Part shown: positions 9,144 to 17,220 of the stretch, in pieces
How positions within the stretch are numbered: the stretch's first letter is position 1
Layout: each line of letters starts with the position of its first letter
DNA from: Marisediminitalea oceani
GTDB lineage: Bacteria > Pseudomonadota > Gammaproteobacteria > Enterobacterales > Alteromonadaceae
Assembly (NCBI RefSeq): GCF_003731635.1
Contig: NZ_RCUA01000022.1
Coordinates: 1 to 41,233 of the forward strand
DNA: 41,233 bases
Reading direction: 5' to 3'
Notes under the pieces: generated by a model
The model's input: only the letters and a program-made list of their open reading frames with translations
Databases searched by the model: none
What the model was told of the DNA's origin: nothing
Program-made: the position numbers and the translations under genes

Positions 9144-10028
9144 ATGAAAAGTAACACGTATTTTATTGGTGTTGATGGCGGGGGGAGCCGTTGCCGGGTT
9201 CGCCTGGAAGATCAGCACGGCAAGTTACTGGCGACTGCCAGCAGCGGCCCGGCTAACATCATGCGCAATGCCGACGTGGCCGAAGCGTCTATTCGCCAGG
9301 CCTGTGCTCAGGCTGTCGAGCAGAGCGGGCTGAACATCACCGTTGAGCAGCTGGTGTTGTGTGCGGGCCTTGCCGGCGCCAATATTGCCGGGGCCAGCCA
9401 GGCCTTTTTGCAACGGCAGTTGCCCTTTGCTGCGGTTCATCTGTTCAGCGATCTGCACGCCGCCTGCGCCGGTGCTCACCGGGGGAAATCCGGTGCAGTG
9501 ATAGTTTGTGGAACCGGCTCTTCGGCTACCCGTTATGCCAACCATAGTTTTACCGATTTTGGTGGCCATGGCTTTCCTATTGGCGATAAAGCCAGCGGTG
9601 CCTGGCTGGGATTACAGGCCATTCAGCATACTCTGCTTGGCTACGACTATCTTGCGCCTCGCGATGAGGTATTTGACGTAGTATCTGCGCACTTCAACAG
9701 TGAGCAGGCTGAAGACATTGTGCAGCAGTGCAGTGGGTTTAATTCTAACGACTACGCGGCCATCGTGACCACGCTGATGCCCTTATACCAAAATGGTGAC
9801 AGTGTCGTTGCAGGCTTTATTGAGCAAGGCCGTCATTATTTACAGTGTCTTGCCGAACAAGCCATAGGTAACAGCGAGCTCGAATTATGTTTGATTGGCG
9901 GACTGACCGCCGTTTACCAACCGTTATTAAGTGAAGCCATACAGCAGCGGATCCAGCCCTGCGCATACAGCCCGGAACAGGGCGCAATCTTATTGGCAAA
10001 ACAAGCAGTAACATCCGGAGAGGGATAA
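9144..10028 (+). CDS. nagK: N-acetylglucosamine kinase, BadF/BadG/BcrA/BcrD ATPase family
   Basis: 294 residues. The N-terminal phosphate-binding loop GVDGGGSRCRVRL, the second phosphate motif VCGTGSSA and a GGxG-type segment (DFGGHGFPIGDKASGAWLG) mark the ASKHA sugar-kinase fold of the BadF/glucosamine kinase family. In Shewanella-type clusters this family provides NagK, which phosphorylates cytoplasmic GlcNAc to GlcNAc-6-P, so uptake does not need a PTS. The stop codon overlaps the ATG of the next gene by one base (TAATG). A 105-base gap separates it from the hexosaminidase, with no obvious operator. Glucosamine rather than GlcNAc as substrate is possible, but the context favours GlcNAc. 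Confidence 0.88.
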   Translation: MKSNTYFIGVDGGGSRCRVRLEDQHGKLLATASSGPANIMRNADVAEASIRQACAQAVEQSGLNITVEQLVLCAGLAGANIAGASQAFLQRQLPFAAVHLFSDLHAACAGAHRGKSGAVIVCGTGSSATRYANHSFTDFGGHGFPIGDKASGAWLGLQAIQHTLLGYDYLAPRDEVFDVVSAHFNSEQAEDIVQQCSGFNSNDYAAIVTTLMPLYQNGDSVVAGFIEQGRHYLQCLAEQAIGNSELELCLIGGLTAVYQPLLSEAIQQRIQPCAYSPEQGAILLAKQAVTSGEG

Positions 10029-11026
10029 TGACCAACAGTATTATGGCGCAGGAGGCCCGTCAGGCCGCCACAGTAATTGCCGATCAACTTAAACAAAACA
10101 AGCCCGTGTGCGATGCGCTTGCCGAAACTTTGCGTACTCTGCAGCCGAGTATGATCATGATGATAGCCCGGGGCTCTTCTGATCATGCCGGTGTGTTTGC
10201 TAAATATCTTTATGAAGTGGAACTGGGTATTCCGGTTTGCGCTGCGGCACCTTCGGTATCGGGGATTTTCAATAAACAGCTTAACCTGAAAAATGCGCTG
10301 GTAATTGTGATTTCGCAGTCGGGACGAAGCCCGGATATTCTGCATCAGGCCAAATTTGCCAGGCAGGGTGGTGCTTATACGGTGGCCCTGGTAAACGATG
10401 AGAGTTCACCGCTGGCTTCCATTTGTGATGCCGTGTTACCCATACGCGCCGGCAAAGAGCAGGCGGTGGCAGCTACTAAGAGTTATCTGGCCAGTTTATC
10501 GGCGCTGCTGCAGTTATGTGCGGTTTGGTCTGAGAACAAAGCCCTGGAAGCTTCGCTTGCCGATTTGCCAGCGGCCATGCAAGCAGTGTGTGAACAGCCC
10601 CCACAACTTAAAACCGAACATTTGCAGGGCGTTCAGAACTGCATAGTATTGGGGCGCGCCTTTGGTTACGCGATCTCCAGGGAAGTGGCGCTTAAGCTTA
10701 AAGAAGTGCTCAGTATCCACGCTGAATCATTCAGCAGCGCAGAGTTTATTCACGGGCCGGTAACCCTGGCTGAAAAGCCGTTGTTGATTGTCGATCTGGA
10801 CATACCCGATGAGTCGCAGCCCTATCATCATACGATGTCAGATAATGTGCGTCAGCGAGGTGCTAACATGGTGAAAATGGACTGCGCCAACACGACCTTG
10901 CACAAAAGAGTGGTACCCTTACTGCTGATGCAGCGTTTTTACCTGGATATTGAGCAGGTGGCGATGGAAATGGGCCTCGATCCTGATACGCCGCCGGGGC
11001 TGAACAAAGTAACGGAAACCGTATAA
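10028..11026 (+). CDS. nagB-II: Glucosamine-6-phosphate deaminase, SIS-domain type (NagB-II)
   Basis: 332 residues with two SIS domains, like the isomerase half of GlmS but without the glutamine amidotransferase domain. Visible motifs are MIARGSSDHAG, VISQSGRSPDIL (phosphosugar binding), EQAVAATKSY and the C-terminal LNKVTETV. In Alteromonadales this NagB-II protein replaces the unrelated NagB and converts GlcN-6-P to fructose-6-P and ammonia. The start overlaps the nagK stop by one base, and nagA begins immediately after its stop. A second in-frame ATG at 10043 is possible. The assignment rests on fold motifs plus operon position between the kinase and nagA. Confidence 0.9.
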   Translation: MTNSIMAQEARQAATVIADQLKQNKPVCDALAETLRTLQPSMIMMIARGSSDHAGVFAKYLYEVELGIPVCAAAPSVSGIFNKQLNLKNALVIVISQSGRSPDILHQAKFARQGGAYTVALVNDESSPLASICDAVLPIRAGKEQAVAATKSYLASLSALLQLCAVWSENKALEASLADLPAAMQAVCEQPPQLKTEHLQGVQNCIVLGRAFGYAISREVALKLKEVLSIHAESFSSAEFIHGPVTLAEKPLLIVDLDIPDESQPYHHTMSDNVRQRGANMVKMDCANTTLHKRVVPLLLMQRFYLDIEQVAMEMGLDPDTPPGLNKVTETV

Positions 11027-12157
11027 ATGAAGATGTGTGTACAGCGGGTGATCACCCCGGACGGTGTGCTGGAAAATACCAGCCTTACTATTGAAAATGG
11101 CGTTATTGCGGCAATTGAGCCGGCGGGCTCCGAGCCGGTGCAGGCCGGCACGCTGATCCCGGGTTACTTTGATACCCAGGTAAATGGCGGCGGAGGCGTA
11201 TTATTTAATCAGCAGCCAGATGCTGCCAGTCTGGATAAGCTGGCGCGGGCTCACCTGCGTTTCGGTACCACCTCAATGTTACCCACGTTAATCACCGATG
11301 GTGAGCCGGCTATGGCAAGAGCCGCAGATGCTATTGCCGAAGTGATAGCTGACGACCACCCCACTATCGTAGGTGTGCACTTTGAAGGGCCGTTTCTTAA
11401 CGTGGCCAAAAAAGGCGTCCACGAAGCGGGCTTTATTCGCCATCCCAAAGACAGTGAACTGGCCATTTTATCCCGCCAGGATCTGGGCCGGGTGTTGGTG
11501 ACCGCGGCACCGGACAATGTGGACGTTGGATTTATTCGCGAGCTAGTAGCAGCTGGCGTGGTAGTGGCGTTGGGGCACAGTAACGCTACCTACGAACAGG
11601 CCATGGCAGCCCTGCAAGCTGGTGCCAGTGGATTTACTCATTTGTACAATGCCATGTCGGCCCTACAATCCCGCGCGCCGGGAATGGTAGGAGCGGCACT
11701 GAATCACAGCGATGCCTATTGTGGCCTGATTGTGGATCATCATCACGTACACCCGCAAAGCGCTGCGCTGGCAATAAAAACTAAAACCGCACAGCGCACC
11801 ATGCTGGTTACCGATGCCATGGCCCATGTGGGCACAGACTTAACCGAACTGGCCTTCTTTAATACCGTTATCGAGCGGCATGGCGATAAGCTGGTGACGC
11901 CGGAAGGAACACTGGCCGGTTCTTGTCTGGATATGCATACCGCGGTACTCAACTGTCACCGCGATCTGGGCTTTACGCTACCAGAGGTAAGTACTATGGC
12001 CAGCCATACGCCCGCCTGCTTTATGGGCAAGGAGCAACACCTTGGCAGTATTGCAGTAGGGCAGACGGCCAATTTAATAATGCTTGACGATGCACTTAAT
12101 ATTGAGACCATTTGGTTGCGCGGCAACGCCGTTGCTAACGGAGAGATAACCCTATGA
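11027..12157 (+). CDS. nagA: N-acetylglucosamine-6-phosphate deacetylase
   Basis: 376 residues of the amidohydrolase superfamily. Landmarks in order are PGYFDTQVNGGGG near the N terminus, the metal-site HFEGPFLN, GHSNATYEQA, HLYNAMSAL, VDHHHVHP and VTDAMAHVG (catalytic Asp). It removes acetate from GlcNAc-6-P to give GlcN-6-P for NagB-II. The ATG directly follows the upstream TAA, and the end overlaps nagP by 4 bases (ATGA), so translation is probably coupled. Length and motifs are normal for NagA. Confidence 0.95.
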   Translation: MKMCVQRVITPDGVLENTSLTIENGVIAAIEPAGSEPVQAGTLIPGYFDTQVNGGGGVLFNQQPDAASLDKLARAHLRFGTTSMLPTLITDGEPAMARAADAIAEVIADDHPTIVGVHFEGPFLNVAKKGVHEAGFIRHPKDSELAILSRQDLGRVLVTAAPDNVDVGFIRELVAAGVVVALGHSNATYEQAMAALQAGASGFTHLYNAMSALQSRAPGMVGAALNHSDAYCGLIVDHHHVHPQSAALAIKTKTAQRTMLVTDAMAHVGTDLTELAFFNTVIERHGDKLVTPEGTLAGSCLDMHTAVLNCHRDLGFTLPEVSTMASHTPACFMGKEQHLGSIAVGQTANLIMLDDALNIETIWLRGNAVANGEITL

Positions 12158-13464
12158 ATACGCAATCTGTTGCCCAACCGGGTAGCCGCAGTCTGATGCC
12201 GGTGCTAACCATTGGTTTGTTATTTTTTATCTTTGGTTTTGTCACCTGGCTTAATGGCGCCCTGATCCCTTTTTTGCAAATGGTGTGCGAGCTCAGTGAA
12301 ATGGAAGCGCTGTTTATCGCCTTCTGTTTTTATGTCGCCTACGTGGTGATGGCACTGCCAATGGCCAAAATCCTCGAGCGTACCGGCTATAAAAAAGGCA
12401 TGTCGCTGGGCCTGGCGATGATTGCCGGCGGCTGCCTGCTGTTTGTGCCGGCCGCGTTGAGCAAAACGTTTATTATCTTCTTACTTGCCCAGTTTGTGGT
12501 GGGATCCGGCCTGACCATTCTGCAAACCGCTTCCAATCCGTTTATTGTTCACCTTGGCTCGCCAGACAGTGCCGCTGCCCGAATCGCCTTTATGGGCTTG
12601 CTGAATAAATTTGCCGGCGTATTGGCACCGCTGATTTTTACTGCGCTGGTGCTAGGTGATTTCGGCCATGTTAACCAGGTATCTCTGGCACAGATGAGCG
12701 AAAACGAGCGCAATATCCAGCTTAACGAGATGTCTTTTAAACTTATTCAGCCTTACATCGGTATGGCGATTGCGCTGGGTCTGCTAGCGTTGGGGTTAAT
12801 GAAAGTTAACCTGCCTGATATTCGCTTTGAGGATGAAAATACCGCTACCGAAGTTTCCGGTTCGGTGATGCAGTTTCCGCATCTGGTGCTTGGCGCGGTA
12901 GCCCTGTTTTGTTACGTGGGAGTGGAAGTTATTGCCGGCGACACCATTGGCCTGTACGGCTCTTCACTGGGTGTTGCCAATGCTACCTCACTCACCTCGT
13001 TTACCATGACCGCCATGGTGGTGGGCTATCTGCTTGGCTTGGTGTGTATTCCCCGGGTTATTTCACAGGCTGCTGCATTAAAGGCATCCGCCGGATTAGG
13101 CCTGGTACTGACGGTGGCGATTTTGCTGGGCTCAGACGATTCAACATTGCTGTCTTCCCTGCTCTGGGGCTGGATGGGCCTGCCCGAAGTACCAGATACC
13201 ATCGCCATGATTGCGTTGTTAGGGTTAGCCAATGCAATGGTTTGGCCAACGATCTGGCCTTTGGCGCTGGCCGGTTTGGGTAAATTTACCCCGCAAGGCT
13301 CGGCAATTCTGATTATGGGCATTGCCGGTGGTGCAATTTTACCACTGGCCTATGGCGGCCTTGCCGATGTGCTCTCTTCACAGCTGGCCTATGCCATTAT
13401 GATCCCGTGCTACTTGTTTATTGGCTACTACGCCACCTTTGGTCATAAAAAAGCAAGCTGGTAA
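12154..13464 (+). CDS. nagP: N-acetylglucosamine permease, MFS (FucP-like) family
   Basis: 436 residues with about 12 hydrophobic helices. The first helix region IGLLFFIFGFVTWLNGALIPFLQ is characteristic of the FucP/NagP/GluP sugar-proton symporters, as are ILQTASNPFIVHLG and ANAMVWPTIWPLAL. It brings GlcNAc released by the hexosaminidase across the inner membrane for NagK. It is the last gene of the cluster and is followed by a strong intrinsic terminator. The sugar is inferred from the operon. Confidence 0.92.
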   Translation: MNTQSVAQPGSRSLMPVLTIGLLFFIFGFVTWLNGALIPFLQMVCELSEMEALFIAFCFYVAYVVMALPMAKILERTGYKKGMSLGLAMIAGGCLLFVPAALSKTFIIFLLAQFVVGSGLTILQTASNPFIVHLGSPDSAAARIAFMGLLNKFAGVLAPLIFTALVLGDFGHVNQVSLAQMSENERNIQLNEMSFKLIQPYIGMAIALGLLALGLMKVNLPDIRFEDENTATEVSGSVMQFPHLVLGAVALFCYVGVEVIAGDTIGLYGSSLGVANATSLTSFTMTAMVVGYLLGLVCIPRVISQAAALKASAGLGLVLTVAILLGSDDSTLLSSLLWGWMGLPEVPDTIAMIALLGLANAMVWPTIWPLALAGLGKFTPQGSAILIMGIAGGAILPLAYGGLADVLSSQLAYAIMIPCYLFIGYYATFGHKKASW

Positions 13465-13473
13465 AAATCAGTA

Positions 13474-13489
13474 ACAGCGTGAACGCTGT
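13474..13489 (+). other. Small hairpin upstream of the nag terminator
   Basis: ACAGCG and CGCTGT form a 6-bp stem with a TGAA loop, starting 9 bases after the nagP stop and before the main terminator. It may protect the 3' end. Confidence 0.45.
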
Positions 13490-13512
13490 GCGTAATTGAT
13501 GTGTGACCTCTT

Positions 13513-13534
13513 GCCCCGCTAGCGGGGCTTTTTT
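13513..13534 (+). terminator. Rho-independent terminator of the nag operon
   Basis: GCCCCGCTAGCGGGGC is a perfect palindrome followed by six T residues. It lies 49 bases after the nagP stop and just before the 3' end of the convergent diguanylate cyclase gene. There is no A tract on the other side, so it acts mainly on plus-strand transcripts. Confidence 0.92.
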
Positions 13535-13541
13535 GCTGGTA

Positions 13542-14516
13542 TCAGCCGTCTGCCATCCCACTGGCATAGGATACAACCTGATTGCGCCCGGCGTTTTTGG
13601 CTTTATACAGCGCTTTATCGGCGCGGCTAACAAGCCCGTCATCAGAAATACTGGCGCTGATGGTTGCCACACCAATGCTGCAGGTAATAGTAATGTTATT
13701 GGTGAGTGTCATTGCTTCAACGGCAAGACGGATCCGATCGGCCAGCTCATGTGCTTGCTCGCCGGGTGTTTCTGGCAGAATGACTAAAAACTCCTCACCG
13801 CCATAGCGACCTACCGAGTCGGGCTGTCTGACATTGCTGGCAATACACATGGCCAGTTCATGCAGTACCGTATCGCCGGTTTGGTGGCCATGGTTATCGT
13901 TAATGTCTTTAAAGTGGTCCACATCAATCATCAAAATGGAAAACGGGCGATGGTAACGCTGATACTCCAGATAGCAGCGACTAAGCCGCTCCATAATGGC
14001 AAAACGACTGGCGACGCCGGTTACGGTATCGGTATTGGCCTGACGTTCGAGTTCCTGTGTGCGCTGTTTTACTTTTTCTTCCAGCGACTTGTTGGTTTCT
14101 TCGAGCTCCGTTCTGAGACTTTCGAGCTCGGCATTACGCTGCTTTAGCATATCAATGCTGGGGATGCTGATAAGCGTGGGCATTAAGCGCCACAAACAAA
14201 CTGCAGTCACAATGGATATAACCCCGGTAGCAAACTTAATAACACCCTCTATAAAATAGTAGCCATGCCATACGTTGATTAGCCCAGCCAGGTGAGACGC
14301 GCCACACAGCGCAATAAACCCACCAAACAGCATGGCGATGCCATTAAAGTTCAGATCTTTACGTTTGTGCAGAAAATAGAAAATCCCGAAAGGGATAAGT
14401 GAGTAGGCCATGACCGTTAACAGGTCGCCGCCGAGATGCAAAAATAACAAATCCCAACGCCACAACAGGCAGTGCCCGTGTGGCATCAGGCTTCCATCAA
14501 ATATTCGGTCCAGCAT
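13542..14516 (-). CDS. Diguanylate cyclase with an ethylene-receptor-like membrane sensor domain
   Basis: 324 residues, ATG at 14516 with GGAGG upstream on the minus strand. Three hydrophobic helices (about 29-50, 58-80, 88-111) resemble the N-terminal domain of plant ETR1. D31, Y38, P42, F67, I68, C71 and H75 match ETR1 D25, Y32, P36, F61, I62, C65 and H69 with one constant offset of six. The Cys and His are the copper ligands in ETR1 (here LCGASH). A coiled coil (about 118-155, LESLRTELEETNKSLEEKVKQ) leads to a GGDEF domain with GGEEF at 239-243 and an intact inhibitory site RxxD (R230, D233). It should make cyclic-di-GMP in response to a membrane signal. The ligand (ethylene or other) is inference. 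It is convergent with nagP. Confidence 0.9.
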   Translation of the reverse strand: MLDRIFDGSLMPHGHCLLWRWDLLFLHLGGDLLTVMAYSLIPFGIFYFLHKRKDLNFNGIAMLFGGFIALCGASHLAGLINVWHGYYFIEGVIKFATGVISIVTAVCLWRLMPTLISIPSIDMLKQRNAELESLRTELEETNKSLEEKVKQRTQELERQANTDTVTGVASRFAIMERLSRCYLEYQRYHRPFSILMIDVDHFKDINDNHGHQTGDTVLHELAMCIASNVRQPDSVGRYGGEEFLVILPETPGEQAHELADRIRLAVEAMTLTNNITITCSIGVATISASISDDGLVSRADKALYKAKNAGRNQVVSYASGMADG

Positions 14517-14649
14517 ACCGCCTCCGCTTAATCAGCATCAATGCCGTTGGTATTTGAGTCCTAAGGCGAGATTAATTCCTGTTGCTACTCCATTGAGCTT
14601 AATGCTAAATCGCGATATCAGCCAAAATATAAGACATTATTTTAGTGGT

Positions 14650-15471
14650 TCAGGTAAATAATGCGGCCACCTCACTCCAGCGGGCTTCGCTTTCTGCTAC
14701 CAACAATTTACCCGTTACCTGTGGCGAGTATTCGGAGCCATCGAGCATGCGGGCGACCGCACCGGCTTCCTTACTGATCAATAGCCCGGCCCCGTGATCC
14801 CACAGATTAAGCGTTCCCTGAAAGATAACAAAGGCAGTGGCACCGGTGTTAAGCAGGCGGTACTCGGCAGCGGCACAGCGATAGTCCATGACTCTGCCCA
14901 TCTGCATAACTGCCTGCAGGGCTCGCGGTCTGTCGGCGCCTTTAGACACCCCGAATGAAAAGCAGCCCATGGTTTCGCTGAGGGGCAGTGAGGATTGTTT
15001 GCCCGCTTTCAATGGGCGGTCCTGCCCATCTACACGGTCAAACGCGCCCTGACCTTTAATGGCCCACATATAATCGCCACTGACGGGTTCAAAAATGATC
15101 CCGGCGACAACTTCACCATAGCTGGCGACACTCAGCATCACGCCAAAATTCACCGAGCCATTGGCGTAATGCCAGGTGCCATCAATGGGATCTAACACAA
15201 AGCTGAGCGCTGCATTGTTGAATTGAGACAACGCTGTTGGGTCCTGGTAAACACTCTCCTCACCAATCAACAGGGCATCCGGATACAGGGCGCGGAGTTT
15301 GTTCAGAATAAAGGTTTCGGCGGCCTGATCGGCAACCGTTACCAGGTCGTGATGATTCTGCTTCTCTTCAACCTGCTCACTGACAAGCTTTCTGAATCTT
15401 GGCATAATTTCGGTATCTGCAGCCTGACGGCAAATATCGGCTAATTGATGAAGTTGTTCGCTGTTCAACAT
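14650..15471 (-). CDS. Inositol monophosphatase-family phosphatase (possibly histidinol-phosphatase-like)
   Basis: 273 residues from the ATG at 15471, chosen because AGGA lies at the right distance and the longer frame to 15606 adds 45 residues unlike the family. The metal-binding motifs of the FIG superfamily are present: GEES (E71), DPIDGT (D94, D97) and WDHGAG (D225). It is a Mg-dependent phosphomonoesterase; candidates for the substrate are inositol phosphate, histidinol phosphate or a nucleotide phosphate such as PAP, and the sequence does not settle which. It is divergent from the DUF502 gene. Confidence 0.85.
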   Translation of the reverse strand: MLNSEQLHQLADICRQAADTEIMPRFRKLVSEQVEEKQNHHDLVTVADQAAETFILNKLRALYPDALLIGEESVYQDPTALSQFNNAALSFVLDPIDGTWHYANGSVNFGVMLSVASYGEVVAGIIFEPVSGDYMWAIKGQGAFDRVDGQDRPLKAGKQSSLPLSETMGCFSFGVSKGADRPRALQAVMQMGRVMDYRCAAAEYRLLNTGATAFVIFQGTLNLWDHGAGLLISKEAGAVARMLDGSEYSPQVTGKLLVAESEARWSEVAALFT

Positions 15472-15692
15472 TGTCGTCCTGTTGTGATGGATTACCCTGC
15501 TTATACTGACATCTTTAGCTTTGTGTGCCAGTGATCTTTTTATGATAGTGGTTTGCCGGTGCGGAACGTGGCTTATAACCTCCGTAATAACCCCACCGCA
15601 GAACATGATTAAAATAACCTGTGGACTGATCTACAATGCCAGACCCGTTATCGGTCCCGTCAACACGGTTCACTTTTTTCAGTAGAGTGCTA

Positions 15693-16271
15693 ATGCTTAA
15701 TAAATTGTTGTTATTACCCGTAAAGGGCCTGGTTACCATCTTGCCCTTCGCCATTACTATTTACTTTTTGGTATGGCTGGTCAGCTCCACCGAGGCGTTG
15801 TTATCGCCACTTATTCCTGCGCAATATTACTTTCCCGGCCTTGGGGTAGTGACGGTTATCCTGGCGCTTACAGCCATCGGCATTTTGATTAATGCGTACT
15901 TGTTTAACTGGGTTATTTTACTTGGTGAGCGCTTGTTTGCCCGTGTGCCGGTGGTGAAAACCTTATTCGGCGCCGTGCAGGATGCGGTAGAACTGTTTGA
16001 GGTTAAAAAAGAAAAGGAAGCCAAAAAGGCCGTTGCCGTTGAGCTGGATAATGGCATTAAGCTGGTGGGGTTTATGACCAGTGAAAAAGTCGCCAATAAG
16101 CTGTTTCCCGGCGAGGATAAAGTGGCCGTGTATCTGCCGTTAAGCTATCAGATTGGGGGGTATACTATTTACCTTGAGCGAGACAGGATAACGCCGCTGG
16201 ATATCGATGTTGAAACGGCCATGCGGATAGCGGTGACCGGCGGTAACTCGATTGAGAAAGACGCTAAATAG
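15693..16271 (+). CDS. DUF502-family inner-membrane protein
   Basis: 192 residues from the ATG at 15693 (MLNKLLLLPVKGL); a longer frame from 15636 adds 19 polar residues and is less likely. Two hydrophobic helices (about 9-31 and 48-75) are followed by a conserved amphipathic segment RVPVVKTLFGAVQDAVELF and a C-terminal soluble beta-rich part ending VTGGNS. This pattern matches the DUF502 family of bacteria and plants, whose function is not established. The next small gene follows 46 bases later on the same strand. Confidence 0.83.
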   Translation: MLNKLLLLPVKGLVTILPFAITIYFLVWLVSSTEALLSPLIPAQYYFPGLGVVTVILALTAIGILINAYLFNWVILLGERLFARVPVVKTLFGAVQDAVELFEVKKEKEAKKAVAVELDNGIKLVGFMTSEKVANKLFPGEDKVAVYLPLSYQIGGYTIYLERDRITPLDIDVETAMRIAVTGGNSIEKDAK

Positions 16272-16317
16272 ACTTTAGCTAAGTGTCTGTTCAGCAAAGA
16301 TATCGGAGCGTTTAATT

Positions 16318-16665
16318 ATGAAGAAAACTATCAAAAAGCTCGATAATAACGTGGTCAAAGCGCTCACTCTGGCCTGTGAAACTGCTAAGGAATGGGAAAT
16401 CGGTTTTCAGTGGCTAACTCATACTGCCCGTTATGAGCAGTTTCCGGGGAGCCTGATGGTCACCTGCGTATTTGAACAAGACGAAGACGTACGACAGCTC
16501 ACTATTGAAGAAAATGATAAAAAGCTTCGCCAGTTGATTCAGCAGCATCTGTTAAAAGTAGGGATAAAGGTAAAGGATATCCGCCGTCATGTGTGCTTCG
16601 ACAGTGAAGAGAGCTGTGAGCGTGAGCACAGCGGTGACTGGCAGAAAAGGTTAATTCACTGCTGA
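16318..16665 (+). CDS. Conserved small protein of unknown function
   Basis: 115 residues, ATG with a GGAG element about 9 bases upstream. It begins with a Lys-rich helix (MKKTIKKLDNNVVKALTLACETAKEW), then WLTHTARYEQFPGSLMVTCVFEQ, and ends in a Cys/Glu-rich tail (CFDSEESCEREHSGDWQ). There is no signal peptide or membrane helix. I recall similar short Alteromonadales proteins sometimes labelled as Fis-like regulators, but I see no Fis helix-turn-helix and do not adopt that name. It could be co-transcribed with the DUF502 gene. Confidence 0.7.
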   Translation: MKKTIKKLDNNVVKALTLACETAKEWEIGFQWLTHTARYEQFPGSLMVTCVFEQDEDVRQLTIEENDKKLRQLIQQHLLKVGIKVKDIRRHVCFDSEESCEREHSGDWQKRLIHC

Positions 16666-16751
16666 TTAAAGAGCACTTTGAAGTGTTCAACAATAAACAC
16701 AACTCTTTACTATTGTGGTTTTCTTGCCATATGTCGGGGTGCCGACAGCAC

Positions 16752-16779
16752 CCAGGGGGAACAGTGAGGTTCCCCCTGG
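16752..16779. repeat. Perfect 11-bp-stem hairpin
   Basis: CCAGGGGGAAC pairs perfectly with GTTCCCCCTGG across a 6-base loop (AGTGAG). There is no T tract after it on the plus strand. It is the strongest of the four hairpins in this gap. Confidence 0.8.
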
Positions 16780-16871
16780 ACCCGCCTCAGTTCTATGTGG
16801 CGAAACAGCATGCTGGCCAACAAAAAGGGTAAACCTAACGAGGCAGAGCGGGCGTCCTGCCCGCCTGCCCT

Positions 16872-16893
16872 GGCTCGTCGTCCATGACGAGCC
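16872..16893. repeat. Perfect 8-bp-stem hairpin
   Basis: GGCTCGTC and GACGAGCC enclose GTCCAT. It follows directly on the GCGGGC/GCCCGC hairpin at 16848-16864. Both are enclosed by the inverted pair GGCCAACAAAAAG (16815-16827) and CTTTTTGTCGGCC (16909-16921). Confidence 0.75.
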
Positions 16894-16932
16894 TACGCTT
16901 TCCCTAATCTTTTTGTCGGCCAACAATTCGCC

Positions 16933-17143
16933 ACAACAGAACCACAAAAAAAAAGCAGGAAGTTTCAACCTACAAAAGTAAAGACAATGCCCTCGGCATC
17001 CGACAAAAGCGGAGATTTCAATCACCATTAATTTCGCTACAACAGAACCACAAAAAAAGCAGGAAGTTTAAACCTTCAAAAGTAAAGACAGTGCTCTCGG
17101 ATTCCGACAAAAAGCGGAGACTTCAATCACCATTAATTTCGCT
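16933..17143 (+). repeat. Tandem direct duplication, two units of about 106 bp
   Basis: Unit 1 is 16933-17038 and unit 2 is 17039-17143. Both begin ACAACAGAACCACAAAAA and end CACCATTAATTTCGCT, with only a few substitutions and small A-run length changes between them. Inside unit 1, TGCC-CTC-GGCA can pair; the same place in unit 2 has diverged. The second unit ends 77 bases before the small peptide ORF. No coding frame is shared by the two units. Confidence 0.85.
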
Positions 17144-17208
17144 ATTTTTGTCACACCTACTCTGATTGCCGTTTCTGGTTAATAAATTACTTGTGTTTAC
17201 TACTTAAA

Positions 17209-17213
17209 AAGGA
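17209..17213 (+). promoter_or_regulatory. Shine-Dalgarno of the small peptide ORF
   Basis: AAGGA seven bases before the ATG at 17221. This good ribosome site is the main reason to accept a 46-codon ORF as a gene. Confidence 0.7.
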
Positions 17214-17220
17214 AATCACC

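Larger units (their letters stand above)
16666..17220. other. Gene-free, hairpin-rich intergenic region with tandem duplication
   Basis: No convincing gene in 555 bases. The left part (16733-16921) holds four perfect hairpins: GTCGG/CCGAC at 16733-16746; an 11-bp stem at 16752-16779; GCGGGC/GCCCGC at 16848-16864; GGCTCGTC/GACGAGCC at 16872-16893. A 13-base arm at 16815-16827 is the inverted complement of 16909-16921 with one mismatch and encloses the last two hairpins. The right part (16933-17143) is a 106-bp tandem duplication. The left part could be a structured RNA or a multicopy palindromic repeat. A minus-strand open frame covers 16687-17028 but has no family resemblance, and its codon use follows the hairpins. 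Confidence 0.75.

Noticed and set aside
16318..16665. Small protein as a Fis-type regulator
   Set aside because: No Fis-like helix-turn-helix is visible; the name would rest only on recalled automatic labels.
16687..17028. 113-codon open frame on the minus strand
   Set aside because: It runs across the hairpin cluster and part of the tandem repeat, has no recognisable motif and is best explained by the structured repeat.
16933..17143. Tandem repeat considered as a CRISPR array
   Set aside because: Only two adjacent units of about 106 bp with no spacers and no cas genes.
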